A stretch of 64,000 nt of DNA from Basidiobolus meristosporus CBS 931.73 (lineage: Eukaryota > Basidiobolomycota > Basidiobolomycetes > Basidiobolales > Basidiobolaceae), in contig MCFE01000002.1 of assembly GCA_002104905.1 (NCBI GenBank), positions 186,001 to 250,000 on the forward strand, written 5' to 3'. The notes under the pieces are model-generated. The model had not been told where the DNA came from. It did not search any database and was given only the letters and a program-made list of their open reading frames with translations. A program made the translations under genes and the position numbers. Shown here piece after piece: positions 1 through 10,564 of the stretch (its first letter is position 1; the number at the start of each line of letters is the position of its first letter).

Positions 1-463
1 CTTCTGTTGACCTCTTGGCTATTTGCCCACCCTTCATTATTGAACTCAGTGGCTTCACAGATCTTCAATGTCTTTTGATTTTTAGGCTTTGGTATAAACA
101 CCACATTGTGTCCCTCCCATGCAGTGATAGGTTCTTCTGTGGGCTTATATTTTGGCACTGTTGTTGTGCTTCAAAGACCGTACTGAGTTCCTCTGCTGCT
201 ACATTGGGCAGTGGCTCAATTCTTGGCTGTGACATTGAGCTATTTGAGTTCCTTCCTTGCAGCAAAGGTACTGCTTTCTCTACCTGGGATACTGATTGCT
301 CTACATGTATTATCTGCTCATCCTGTTTCTGGACTATTTCCTGATTTCTCTGGCACATTGCATCTATCCTATCAGCCACTGCACCTAATTGCTTCATTGA
401 TGCTTTGGTATGAGCTGACAACATACTTGCTAATATAGGTGGTGGTGATATTATGACAGACAC

Positions 464-1922
464 TTGCTGGTCTTCAACTGAGCATACTGAGTTTGCTGCA
501 TTCTCATCTGCCTGGCATAACAGTCAGCTTGTGGCTCTACAGAGGTTCTCAATTGCCTACTTGACTGAGAGCCTGAGGAGTCTGCATTATTACATTCAGT
601 GGTAAACTGTCAACATGTCCTTTTTTGGATGTAGCCCTGCTTGTTGCACTGAATGTCAAAGCAAGCTGTTGTTAAACCATTCTTCTGTTGCCATCCGTGG
701 TGGGGTTTGGTTGAGAACCAGACAACTTTGCTCTATTTTCTGGCAGCATGTATATGGAAGTAAGTCCACCAAAGGGGAAATAGTGTAATACATATGTGTG
801 TATGTGGTGCCACAACTTTATTTATAATGCTTACTATGGCAGGTCATCATTGAATCTTATATTCATGAGGTGCAATGCCTCAAATACAAGACTGTCTTAA
901 GTTCACATGAGTATGGACCAAAAAGTGATATAATAGTATTATGTTGTTGAAGGCCAAACTGTTTGCCCTATGGACAAGACTACTTTGATGCAATGCTGCA
1001 AGAGAAGAGAAAAAAGACCATGTGACTATTGTAGCAAGCTGCTCAACCATGAAGCATGCAGACAGCATAGGAAGTATTACAAGCATCATGGCCAGTGTTT
1101 TGCCACACAAGTCATATTTGACCATTCATAGGTCACTACTATAACAACATTATCTTGCCATCCAGTTGATACTTCTATATTGGCACCTGGCTGTCTTTGT
1201 CACCTTGCATAAACAAGACTTGTTCCATCATACCATGCCAGGGTGCACGGAGCAATCTGTGGCCTCTAAGAACAATTGGGTGCAATATTATAGCTACCAG
1301 TAAGCAGGATTGCTCTTGGACAATTTTGCACCATGTGGGATGATCTTGCACACTATGGCACGATCTGACACAATGAGGTTGGCATGGATGATTGTGCCAG
1401 CTTGTGATGTTTGCATCATGTGCGCAATTGAATACTGCTATTATGGTAGGTAAAATCTGGTATTTGGATGTGTTTCTTTGATGTGTATGGAAATAAATGC
1501 ATATCACACTATAAGCTACAGAGATACTTACCATTTGGTTACCACCACTCCAATTGGATGGTATCTCAGCGGTTAATCAGTCCAAAAGTATCCTGAAGCT
1601 GTCAGCCCCCAATTGGCTCTTTAACCAATACACAAGCTACCTGCTTTGTCATCAAATATCCCATTTTGCCCATTGAGCAAGTAAATCCATGATGCTAGTG
1701 ATTGGACAAGATGTCATAGCTAGCAAGCAACAATTGAACAGGTGCAAAATAGATCAAATGTCTGCACTAGTGTAATAGATGGTGTATATGTACGCAGGGT
1801 GTTTGTTTATAGAGGTTCTGTCTGAAATGTGAGACAATCTTGATCCAGCTTATATCAAAAACTTGGTGATCCCTGATTTGTGGTGGCTCAAGTTGGATTG
1901 CAAAAAAAATGTATTGTTTGGA
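464..1922. other. Transposon-flanking region without recognisable gene
   Basis: Only short open frames occur here on either strand and none carries a motif I recognise. The composition matches the surrounding decayed transposon DNA. A minus-strand open frame just outside it (65-463) encodes a Gln/Ser-rich, possibly coiled-coil segment and may be the tail of the decayed minus-strand frame described at 1923-3298. I see no terminal inverted repeat, tRNA or promoter that I can support. Confidence 0.4.
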
Positions 1923-3298
1923 TCATGACAAACAATAGCAATTCAGAGCAATTGCATCATCTTCTCCTAGGTTTTCTCTCACAGGGATTACTACTGAATC
2001 ATTTGGCAGTGATTTACTTTGCACACCTAAACTATTTCCTTGTTGACTATCCTTTTGGCTACTTGTGTACTTGTAGTCAGTATTTTGCCTCCTAGTTGAT
2101 GAGTGCAATGCTGCAGCTTGGCCACGCTTAATTGCTGTGTATGATGCTACTGAACCAGCCTGCAGTGCTATGTGCTGATGCATTCTTATACTTGCCAGAG
2201 GCTCTGGTGGTGCTGGCACTTCATGTGGGTCATCAGCAGTCAGTTCACCAAAAGAAACTAGCTGATGGTCAGGTGTAATGGCACACCCAGCACAATTTGA
2301 TGCGCTCGCATGGCCCTTGGCTGAGTTCAATGTGATGCTGCTTGTTGATGCAACTTGGCCCACTCCAATGGACTTGTGTCTAAATGAGCAGTTTGGCAAG
2401 CTCTGGTGGTTTTGCTCTGAAGCATGCATGTTGACCCAATACATGTTGACTCAATGTGGGGCACTCTTGTGAGGGGTATTGGCGTAGGTTGGACTGATGT
2501 GTGCCGGTGTGCTGAAGTTGCAAAGGATGGTAAGGAATCCAGCAAAGAGTGCTGGCGCAATCTAGACACTGTTGCTTGAGGTCTGTATTCTTCCTCTTGA
2601 AGCTCACCTTCTGATTCCTCAAGGTATTCACTTACCCTCTGTGTGATACTTTGGAACTGTTGTCTGGATGAGTCCTATGTATTTTGCTCTTGGAAGCCAC
2701 CCATCACTACTAATATATCACGTAATACATTAGTCATTTAAGGCAAAAACTCATTCCAAATCTATTTGGTTCTCAGTGATGAGGCACAAACAGACATGTC
2801 TGGCCTGTACTGTGCAAATTGCACGCAAAATTGTTCCCATGCAGCTCCCTCATCAAATCCCCTCACTCTCAGCTCATTCTTAATTTCAATACCTGTCTTG
2901 TTATATATCTTCTCACATACATCCACTGGCATCTTAATGTAGAACTTGTGCTACAGCTTTCTACTCAGGTTCTTCCATCTCTGTTAACTCTCTGAGGTAT
3001 TTAGTTCTTCTAGGTCAATGAGTAGTGCCCAAATATCTGTATGAAGGCTCATCATAGACACTTGGGCCATGCTAAAATCATTTGGCAGGAACTCAAACAG
3101 ATCCAACATTGACTTCCCTGATCTGGACCATGCTTTTGAGCTGGGGATGGGTTTTGTCTGGGTTGTACTAAAGATGAGTTGAGACTTGGTATAGGGACCA
3201 TAGTGATAGATTTGGATACTAGTATAGTATTGTATTGGCATCAACCTGGTCTTATATGAAATATATATGAAAACTAATGTGATTGTTGAGTTTTCCAT
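1923..3298 (-). pseudogene. Decayed minus-strand ORF divergent from DDE transposase
   Basis: Reading the minus strand from 3298, one frame continues to about 2327 through several in-frame stops. Between the stops it gives protein-like text: a helical segment followed by an acidic stretch and then a Ser/Gln/His-rich tail. A second overlapping frame (2444 to 1923) is also Ser/Ala/Gln-rich. I do not recognise a domain. Position and orientation match the accessory second ORF that many PIF/Harbinger-type elements carry divergent from their transposase, but that is inference. It could instead belong to an unrelated dead element. The many stops make a working gene unlikely. Confidence 0.35.
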
Positions 3299-3482
3299 AA
3301 ATTATGCTTGATGCATCTAGGATTGCATTGACATGGATTGGATCCCATCAATTGTAGATTTCCTATTTGATTACAGACTTGGGAGTAAAGCATCAGTAAA
3401 AATACTAAGTTGTTGTTTGAGGATGATTTTTGTGACATAATGATGGGATACATGTCAATTGATGGAGATTTAATCATGATGC

Positions 3483-4445
3483 ATGGAAAATCAGATAAAT
3501 ATAGTAGATTGCACCAAATTGAATCAATACGCCTCAGCCCAATCACCTACCAACTTTAATATGACTTACTCATCTGAATGGTCTTTTCTCATCAATCCCA
3601 TCACTACCACTGAATTTCCCATTGACACACTAAAGGAGATCTATACCAAGTACTATGGACCATCTACCCCAATCTACTCAAGGAGATCCCTTGTTAAGCT
3701 TCTCTGCTATTACAAGATATATTGCCCCACAAGGTTTCATCCCACCATCCATGGCAACAAAAGTCCTAAAAGCTTTCATTCGCAGCTGACAGCAATGGAG
3801 AACCACCTTGCAGAGGGTATGAATGACTTAGAGCAAGCTTGGAATACTTGGTTCAGAAGCTCCAATAAACTTCCATATCCCAGAGTGTTCAGCAACAGGT
3901 TTCATATAAGGAGTATCTTGGATACCCTCCCAGTCAGGATCAACAGACCTTCTAGAGGACAGAGGCACTTTTATTCTGTCAAGTACAAGGCACACTGTGT
4001 GAAGTTTCAAGTACTGTCTGACATTGAGGGTAACATCATCTGGTTTAGTGGACTATTTGCTGGGAGTAGGCATGACAAAGTACTCTGGGTAGAGAATCAT
4101 CCAGAATTCAGTAGAGGGGAGAAATTTATGGCAGTCTTAGCTTACATAGGAGAGGGTTATTGCAGATTAGGATGTATTACAGCATATAGGAAGCCAATAA
4201 ATGGTGTGCTTAGCAGGAAGCCGAAGCTCTAAAATGAGATATTTAATCATTTCAGAGTCAGGGTAGAGCATACATTTGGATATCTGAAGAGATTCCCCAT
4301 ATTGGCTGGTAAATACAGAGGAAAGTCACATACAGGAGAAAACAGCACAATAGGTAAAATAGTTAAAATACTTATTAATGCACAGTATATTCATACAAGA
4401 AGACATCCACTGAGAGAAATATGTCTGGAGCACTATGAAGAGTAA
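3483..4445 (+). pseudogene. DDE superfamily transposase, PIF/Harbinger-like, with one in-frame stop
   Basis: The frame from 3483 is broken by a TAA at 4230-4232 and then continues in the same frame to a stop at 4443-4445, about 320 codons in total. Family signatures for DDE_Tnp_4-type transposases are visible: a first-Asp region (LDTLPVRINRPS), a YS-K-K-H-K-Q block, the GSRHDK motif, and after the stop VEHTFGYLKRFPIL followed by GKYRG, which holds the third acidic residue. The second catalytic Asp is expected just before GY in a G-D-x-G-Y context, but here the text reads YIGEGY, so it appears lost. The protein would cut and paste its own element. The stop and the missing Asp both argue that this copy is dead. 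PIF/Harbinger versus another IS5-like group cannot be settled without terminal repeats. Confidence 0.75.
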
Positions 4446-4562
4446 ATAAAGCAAGGAAAGCACTATTCTGAGAAACATAAGTAAGATTAAATAAAATTAC
4501 CAGTAACTATATCCTATTACTGGCATTATAGTAGAAGTTATAGTGCCAGATGGTGCTGTAGA

Positions 4563-6045
4563 GTGCCAGATCAATCCAGCACTATACACAGGCTGGCACT
4601 ATGTGGCACTATCCAATGGAACAAGTCTACTGAGTCAGGGGAGTTTGTGATGCCTTTGGGCTCTCCTCAGCCTCCTGAATATGGCATGCAGAGTGATAGC
4701 TCTGACAAAGAAGGTTCACCAATTGATTATGAGCCTATCTCCCCTAACAACAGTACCATGTATGAGCCCAGTCAAATCCCATATGCAATAAGAAAACACC
4801 CATTGAAACAAATGCCAATGATACTTTATGGAGCAAAGTGAGCCCAGAAATTCATCTACTGGTGAGTGATGTAATGTTATGGCTAGAGAAGTGGTGCGTT
4901 TCCACTAATATCAGTAATAGGGCTTTGAGGATTTATAACTACTTCTTGCCAAAATCATTGGGGATGCAACTTACCATTTACATGGTACAAGTGGACAACC
5001 CTCATGCAGCTGGTAACATATGATCCAGAGACTGTCCTGATTCCAGCATGTGTTAACAGTTGCATGGCATTTGCATCTAAAAATGCTACCATTGCAACAT
5101 GTCCAAATTGTCAGCAATCCACCGCCATTGAGGGAAAGTATTGTTCACACTCCAGATATATTCCGGTAATACCCCATCTGAGGAAGCTGATGCAGTCCAA
5201 CAAATATTGCAAAGCTATAGAGTATGGCACTCAGTATTAGTCAAGCGCAAACATATATGATATATTTGATGGCAAATATTACAAACAGCTAAGAAGCAAG
5301 GGCTACTTTGAAGGTATGTATGACCATGGGTTTGCCTTATCACTTGATGGACTCTCATTAAACAAGTACTCTACCAGCAAATCCTGCTGGCCACTGATTC
5401 TCATCAATCTGATTCTGCCACCCATCTTATGGTTTTAGAGCAATAATCTGATTGTAGTCTCACTGGTATCTGGGCCTAAATCACCATCCAACATGTATAA
5501 CTACAGGTATCCATTGCTGGATGAATTTTGTATGCTTTCCAGCAGGATAACAGTCAATGGTTGTCATGTAAAGGCACATATTTTATCTGCATTGGTGATG
5601 TCCTAGCCATAAGCAAGAGAGCAGGTTTATCCAGGCACAATGGACAGTATTGCTGTCAAATGTGTGAGATCCAGGTGATTTACTCCACAACTCACACGCA
5701 TTATTTTTGCCAAAACACCAGCATTAAGAACATCATCTTTCCACAGAGAGAACATACAGAAGTCAGCATGCAATTGCAGCAAAGTTGGCAAGCTATAAGC
5801 CATTGGCTAGAATATGGAATTAATTGGAAACCAGAGATACTTAAGATAGAGGGTATCTGTTGGAGTAAAGCTTTCCACTGGGAGTAATGCATTTTCTTTT
5901 CAGCAATATCCCCATACTAATGAACAAGTTGTACATGAGGTATTTGAAGCTAAATGAGCCCTTTCAGATACCAGAGAAATTTGAAAGAATTGGCAAGATA
6001 TTACAGAGTATCCACTACCCTAATTACTACTCATGGGCTGCAATC
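4563..6045 (+). pseudogene. CACTA (Tnp2-like) transposase remnant, 5' portion
   Basis: The text matches the fungal Tnp2/Transposase_21 family once several frame changes and stops are allowed. In order I see a helical N-terminal segment, a CxxC pair, and an H-S-R-Y-I-P-V-I-P-H-L-R segment. There follows an IYDIFDGKYYKQL block after an in-frame TAG near 5238, then ALSLDGL, SCWPLILINLILPP, SGPKSPSNM, and after a further frame change GDVLAISK with HNGQYCCQMCEI. These follow the family order (zinc-ribbon-like segment, FSTDG-like, WPLI, PGP-K-P, GD-PA, GHNG--CR-C). At least three stops and one frame change make it non-functional. The frame is interrupted at 6045 by a copia element and resumes at 17,515. 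Confidence 0.7.
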
Positions 6046-6394
6046 TGTTGTAAAAATTTGTAATTCCACCTAAATATTCACCTAACTTAGTCACTTAGAT
6101 CATAACCCTCAAATCCTAGAGAATACTGACCAAATTCCTTGTTGGGATTTACTTAGATTATTTTCACCAAAATACCAGGTACCCAGAACATAAAAATTCT
6201 CAAAGTTGCCCAAACAGCCCCAAACTTTGCACACATGTTCTTGGGACCTTTCTTAGCCTATTCTATGTGGTTGCAATGCCAAGACCAGGTAAAAGTATAA
6301 ATACTACTTTTACATTAAATTAATCATTAAGTGAAAACCACATAATCTACTTGTTCTCCAAATCATTTCCAATATCTCCAAGACTCTTACAACA
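6046..6394 (+). repeat. Copia 5' LTR
   Basis: Starts TGTTGTAAAAATTTG and ends CTTACAACA. It is 349 bp, the same length as its partner at 17,161-17,509. It is preceded by the target duplication CAATC. Confidence 0.95.
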
Positions 6395-6406
6395 GGTTAT
6401 GAGCCC
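6395..6406 (+). promoter_or_regulatory. Primer-binding site, half initiator-tRNA type, overlapping gag start
   Basis: Directly after the LTR stands GGTTATGAGCCC. Its reverse complement, GGGCTCATAACC, is the anticodon stem-loop of initiator tRNA-Met, not the tRNA 3' end. Drosophila copia and yeast Ty5 are known to prime from such a half-tRNA. The ATG at 6399-6401, complement of the CAU anticodon, is also the first Met of gag. The same arrangement is kept in the second family copy at 22,414-22,425 (minus). Confidence 0.75.
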
Positions 6407-8126
6407 CAAGCTGTCACTCTCTGCAATATCTACTACTGCTATTACTGGAATTTTTCCCTATGCTGAAAAGTTGGATGGCTCTAACTACCAAGTGTGGAAG
6501 GTGAAGATGAAGATGCTGCTACAAAAAAGAGGCCTTTAGGATATTGTCATGGGAGAAGAATGCCCTCCTAAAAACGTGGGAGAGGAAGCCTTGAAGTACC
6601 AGAAGAAAGAACAAAGTGCCTTTAACTGCATTTGCCTTAATGTTAAAGACAAATTGCTAATTCAATGCTCAAGAGCAAAAACGGCAAAGAATGCCTGGAA
6701 GGCATTAGAAGACACCTACCAGTCATGTTCAGCTGCCAAGAAAATGTATCTGAGACAAAAATTCTTGACTACAAAGATGCTGCCAGGAGAAGAAATGAAA
6801 AATCTATTTAGCAGAATTACCCTGCTGGTAGTTGAGATGGAATCTGTGGGCGTACCAACTACTGATGAGGATGTGATAGTTACCATCCTGAATAGCCTGA
6901 CAGACAAGTTTCAGGGCCTTGTATCAGCCCTAGAGTCCAGAATTGAAGATTTGACCTTAAATTACGTATATGGAAGGCTCCTGGATGAAGAATGAAGAAA
7001 ATCAAGCGCCAATAAGAAGTAAGAAGAAAATGCTTTAATAAGCAATGATAACCAACAAAGGAGGTACCAAAGACCCTACAAAGGCAACAGCAACCTATTT
7101 TGCAACTACTGCAAAAGGAAAGGACACACATCAGACTGGTGTCTCAAAAAGAAAGATAATCAGCAAAAGAAGCCTGAATATGGAAATGCTACAACAACTT
7201 AAGATAAACTATTCATATATTCACTAAATATGACCACAAACAAGGATTCTCAGTCGTGGTGTATTGGCTCTGGAGCATCTCAACACTTTACACACCAAAA
7301 AGAACTTTTTACTCAATATCAAGAAATTCCAATTAAGAAGGTTTTCATGGGTGATGATAGAACACTTGATGCAGTGGGAGAAGGAACTATCCAAGTAAAC
7401 CTAAGAAGCAGTGAAGGAAGCCATACACTGACCTTTAAAGAAGTACTCTATGTACCAGAAATAGCCAAGAACCTACTCTCTGTAAGCAAGGTCACAGCAG
7501 AAGGACTAAGTTTCAGTTTTGACAATTTTGGATGCAGGATCACTGATCAAAATGGTGCTCATATTGCTTTGGGCATCAGAGATCAGAATCTATACAAGTT
7601 GACTTATATTCCATCATATTTGGAAGCCAATATAAGTAACTTAAATGAAGAAACACCAATGCTTTGGCACAGGAGATTTGGGCACATCAATTTTGATTAT
7701 TTGCGCAAAATGATCAAAGATCAGCTAATTTCTGGAGTAAAAATTGATCACCCAACTAATTTGAAGCACTGTGAAGCCTGCATATATGGGAAACAAGCCA
7801 GACAACTGTTCAAGAGCTCTGGGTTAATCAAAATTAAGCAAAAATTAGATCTATTCACTCAGATCTGTGTGGACCTATGCAAAATTTATCCTTAGGCGGG
7901 ATGAAGTATTTAATCACTTTTATTGATGATTATACAAGATACACATGGGTCTACTTCATGAAGAGAAAGGAAGAAGCTCTGTCTAAGTTCAGGGAGCTTA
8001 AAGCCATGGCGGAGAGAGAAACTGGTGAAAAAATCAAGAACATACGCTCTGACAGTGGTGAAGAATATACCTTAAAGCTCTTCATCCACTTCTGCAAAAT
8101 TCATGGGATAAGGCAAGAGACTACTG
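6399..8126 (+). pseudogene. Copia gag-protease-integrase, 5' part of gag-pol, broken
   Basis: One frame runs from the ATG at 6399 through in-frame stops at 6537 (TAG), 6993 (TGA), about 7020 (TAA) and about 7200 (TAA), with a one-base frame change near 7848. In order it shows the copia gag start LDGSNYQVWK, a CX2CX4HX4C zinc knuckle (CNYCKRKGHTSDWC, near 7100), and a protease block with WCIGSGASQHFT, where the usual Asp of D-S/T-G reads Gly. The integrase zinc-binding region (HRRFGHI...CEACIYGK) and the first two catalytic Asp regions (FIDDYTRY, RSDSGEEY) follow. The gypsy element cuts the frame at GIRQETTV. Gag forms the particle, protease cleaves it and integrase inserts cDNA. This copy cannot make an intact polyprotein. 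Confidence 0.9.
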
Positions 8127-8514
8127 TGTGAGTACTCAATGTAGTACCCACTCTTTGCCCAAGAGTTCTCCCAAGAGTTCCCTCCAGAGTCCTACCCAAA
8201 GTCCTCCAGTACCCTCCCTATGATTCCCCCACGCGTCCTCCCCTCCTATCCCTGCCCTTATCTAGTTAGAACACTTACCATAACAGGAAGGTGCTCACAC
8301 CCCTATTTTATAACACATTGTCTATTGTCTAAGCCCCCCCCAAGTGATATATATATCTACCCAATTGAACCAGGAAGAACAACAAGATTTGGACGAAATA
8401 AACAGAAGTCTTTATTACCTTGCTACCTTCTATTGGAAGCTATTCTGAACCAAGTGGTACTGACTTGACCTACAAGCTCTCCCACTCACCAAGTACAGTC
8501 AGTAATAACCCACA
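8127..8514 (+). repeat. Gypsy 5' LTR
   Basis: 388 bp. Contains an alternating TA box (about 8347-8356) that could be the promoter and an AATAAA (8397-8402) that could be the polyadenylation signal. Differs from the 3' LTR at one position seen by eye (AAGAG versus AACAG near the start). Confidence 0.95.
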
Positions 8515-8518
8515 TATT

Positions 8519-8536
8519 TGGTGCCGTCTCTGCGGA
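8519..8536 (+). promoter_or_regulatory. Gypsy primer-binding site
   Basis: TGGTGCCGTCTCTGCGG lies four bases after the LTR. It starts TGG, the complement of a tRNA 3' CCA end, so priming is from a tRNA acceptor end, unlike the copia element. I cannot name the tRNA. Confidence 0.65.
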
Positions 8537-8555
8537 AATAAGCACAAGTGAGGTA

Positions 8556-9428
8556 ATGACTACTACAATCAAACTAAAAACATACAAGGGAAAGAGAGAG
8601 AAAGCCCTTGAGTGGTTTGATAAGTTTGAGAGAGTTGCGGTTGATGCAGGATGGGACAATGATAAGAAAGTAAGAGAGTTTGCAAGACATATGGAAGGGT
8701 CAGCATGGTGATGGCATTATGGGTTGGAAGACGCAGTCAAAGACGACTGGGATGCACTAGAAGAAGCCTACAAGACACGCTTTCTATATGCCAAAGGATA
8801 CCACTACAAAGCCCTTCTACTGTCCTTGCAGAAGAAAAGCAGTGAAAGCTATGAAGCCTACACTGAACTGTTTCTCCAACAAGTTCGATGTCTCCCGAAG
8901 GACAAAATTGCCAAACAACAGCTCATGAGGTATTACATCATGGGCTTAGATGACAAAATAAGACGTAGGGCATCCAAAGTACAACAGGGATGTAAAACGT
9001 TGCAAGAGTTGGTCGAACAAGTACAAGGGGTCATCTTGCTATGGGGGCTACCCTATAGTGATACAAATGATCGAAGGACAGGGATCCCCCGTAAGAAAGG
9101 AAAAATTGCCTCCCCAAAAGACCGTGAGTTAGAGGAATTACGGCGAAAGGTCCAAGAACTCTTGATCAACAATGTCCAAGAAGTCCGCAAAGAAGGTGAT
9201 AAACTCTGGGAAGCTGTCGTAGATCTAAAGGCCCAGGTTCAAGTCCTGACCCAACAGATGGAACGACCGCAACGACAGTATCCGTGTTATGTGTGTGGAG
9301 AAGTAGGTCACCGGGCCCATGAATGTGAAAAACGGTACGGAAGAGAAGCCGTACCGGACACAAAAGAGAAGAAGGCATCAAAAGACAGAGTCCCTTGCCA
9401 GGAGTCCAATGGGACTCAGTCAATCTAA
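8556..9428 (+). pseudogene. Gypsy gag with in-frame TGA
   Basis: The first ATG after the primer site (8556) opens a frame with ALEWFDKFERVA near its start, typical of retrotransposon capsid. A TGA at 8709-8711 falls between two Trp codons (W-stop-W). The frame then continues for 234 codons with a helical capsid core and ends in a CX2CX4HX4C zinc knuckle (CYVCGEVGHRAHEC). Gag packages the element RNA. The frame ends at 9428 and overlaps the protease frame by about 100 nt in the -1 direction, as expected of frameshift expression. I found no standard slippery heptamer. Confidence 0.85.
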
Positions 9429-10564
9429 GCCCTCCGGTCAGGACAATTGAAGTGCGGAAGAAGAAGCGTCGACATGATGCTTCTAGAGAGGAGGCAAAGG
9501 AACCTGTAGTAGAGGTTCCGTCAAAAGGAAAGAGCGCGGAATTAGGTGAAGAAGTACGGAATGAACCTTGGGAAGAAGTGTTAAAGCAAACGAAGAACGC
9601 TAGCACGTCTTCCCATGGCCTATTCCCCATAATGAAGGTACTAGAGCAAACCAAGGCAACCCTCCCAATAACCAATTTACTGGGACTGGCCCCGGCTCTA
9701 GTCAAGGAACTGATAGAGGGATTGAAGGAGATAACGACCCTCCATGTCAACCAGACGGTCCTGCAAAAACCAAATAAAGGTACATACGTAAAGGTACGTA
9801 TAGAGAATAAGGAGATTCTTGCCCTTATCGACACAGGATCCTCTACATTGATCATGTCAGAGTCATTAGTGAAACGTCTAAAACTAAATATAGTCCCCAA
9901 TGACACCATTCAAGTATGGCTAGCAAATGACTAACTGGATACAACGGTAGGTGTGGTGCCTAATTGCCCCATTTGGCTAGGCAACTTGATAATATGCCAA
10001 GATGTCGTTGTCCTACCCGTTGCAGCCAACAACTTACTCATTGGCGAGAGTTGGTTTATCCAACATAAGATGGATATACTTTACAGTGCATCTGAACTCA
10101 GGTGGGATACCAAGAGTATCCCACTGATTCATATCACCAATGAGAGCAAGGCGCATAGCAACAGTGTGACGATTGAAGAGGTGAAACCGTTGCAGTCTCC
10201 AATCATCACACAAAAGGTGATAAAAATACCACCTGCCAGTGAGACGGTGATCTCATTAGAAACACCAATAGCTTATTCAACAAGCGGAAGAATGATAACC
10301 GCAGCAAAAGCATCCAAGCAACTGGAAGGAATCTTGATCCCTAAAGTATGGATACCACCAAAATTTGAAACGCAAAGCCTGAAATGCTTAGTGGTTAACA
10401 ACGGGCAACACACGGTGACATTGCCTAGAGGAGTGCCATTGTTAAACTTAGAGGAAGTCGATGGAAACAACCAAGGACCACCTCCAAACGAAGAACCAGA
10501 AGAAGAACTCCCCAAACTAGATGTGGAACCGGTCTACCGCCTACGTTACAAGACAAATTCCTAG
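9395..10564 (+). pseudogene. Gypsy protease and linker region
   Basis: This is a separate frame, -1 relative to gag, with a TAA at 9932-9934 in the middle. The retropepsin signature is ILALIDTGSSTLIMS (DTG active site), followed by a second part with NNLLIGESWF that resembles the flap and C-terminal I-I-G/LLIG segment. It processes Gag-Pol. The remainder is a proline/acid-rich linker. The frame ends at 10,564, whereas reverse transcriptase lies in a further -1 frame from about 10,540. Confidence 0.8.

Noticed and set aside
8220-8468. Open frame of 82 codons in the gypsy 5' LTR, repeated at 14,607-14,855
   Set aside because: It is identical in both LTRs simply because the LTRs are near-identical. 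It covers the TATA-like and polyadenylation parts and has no protein-like composition.
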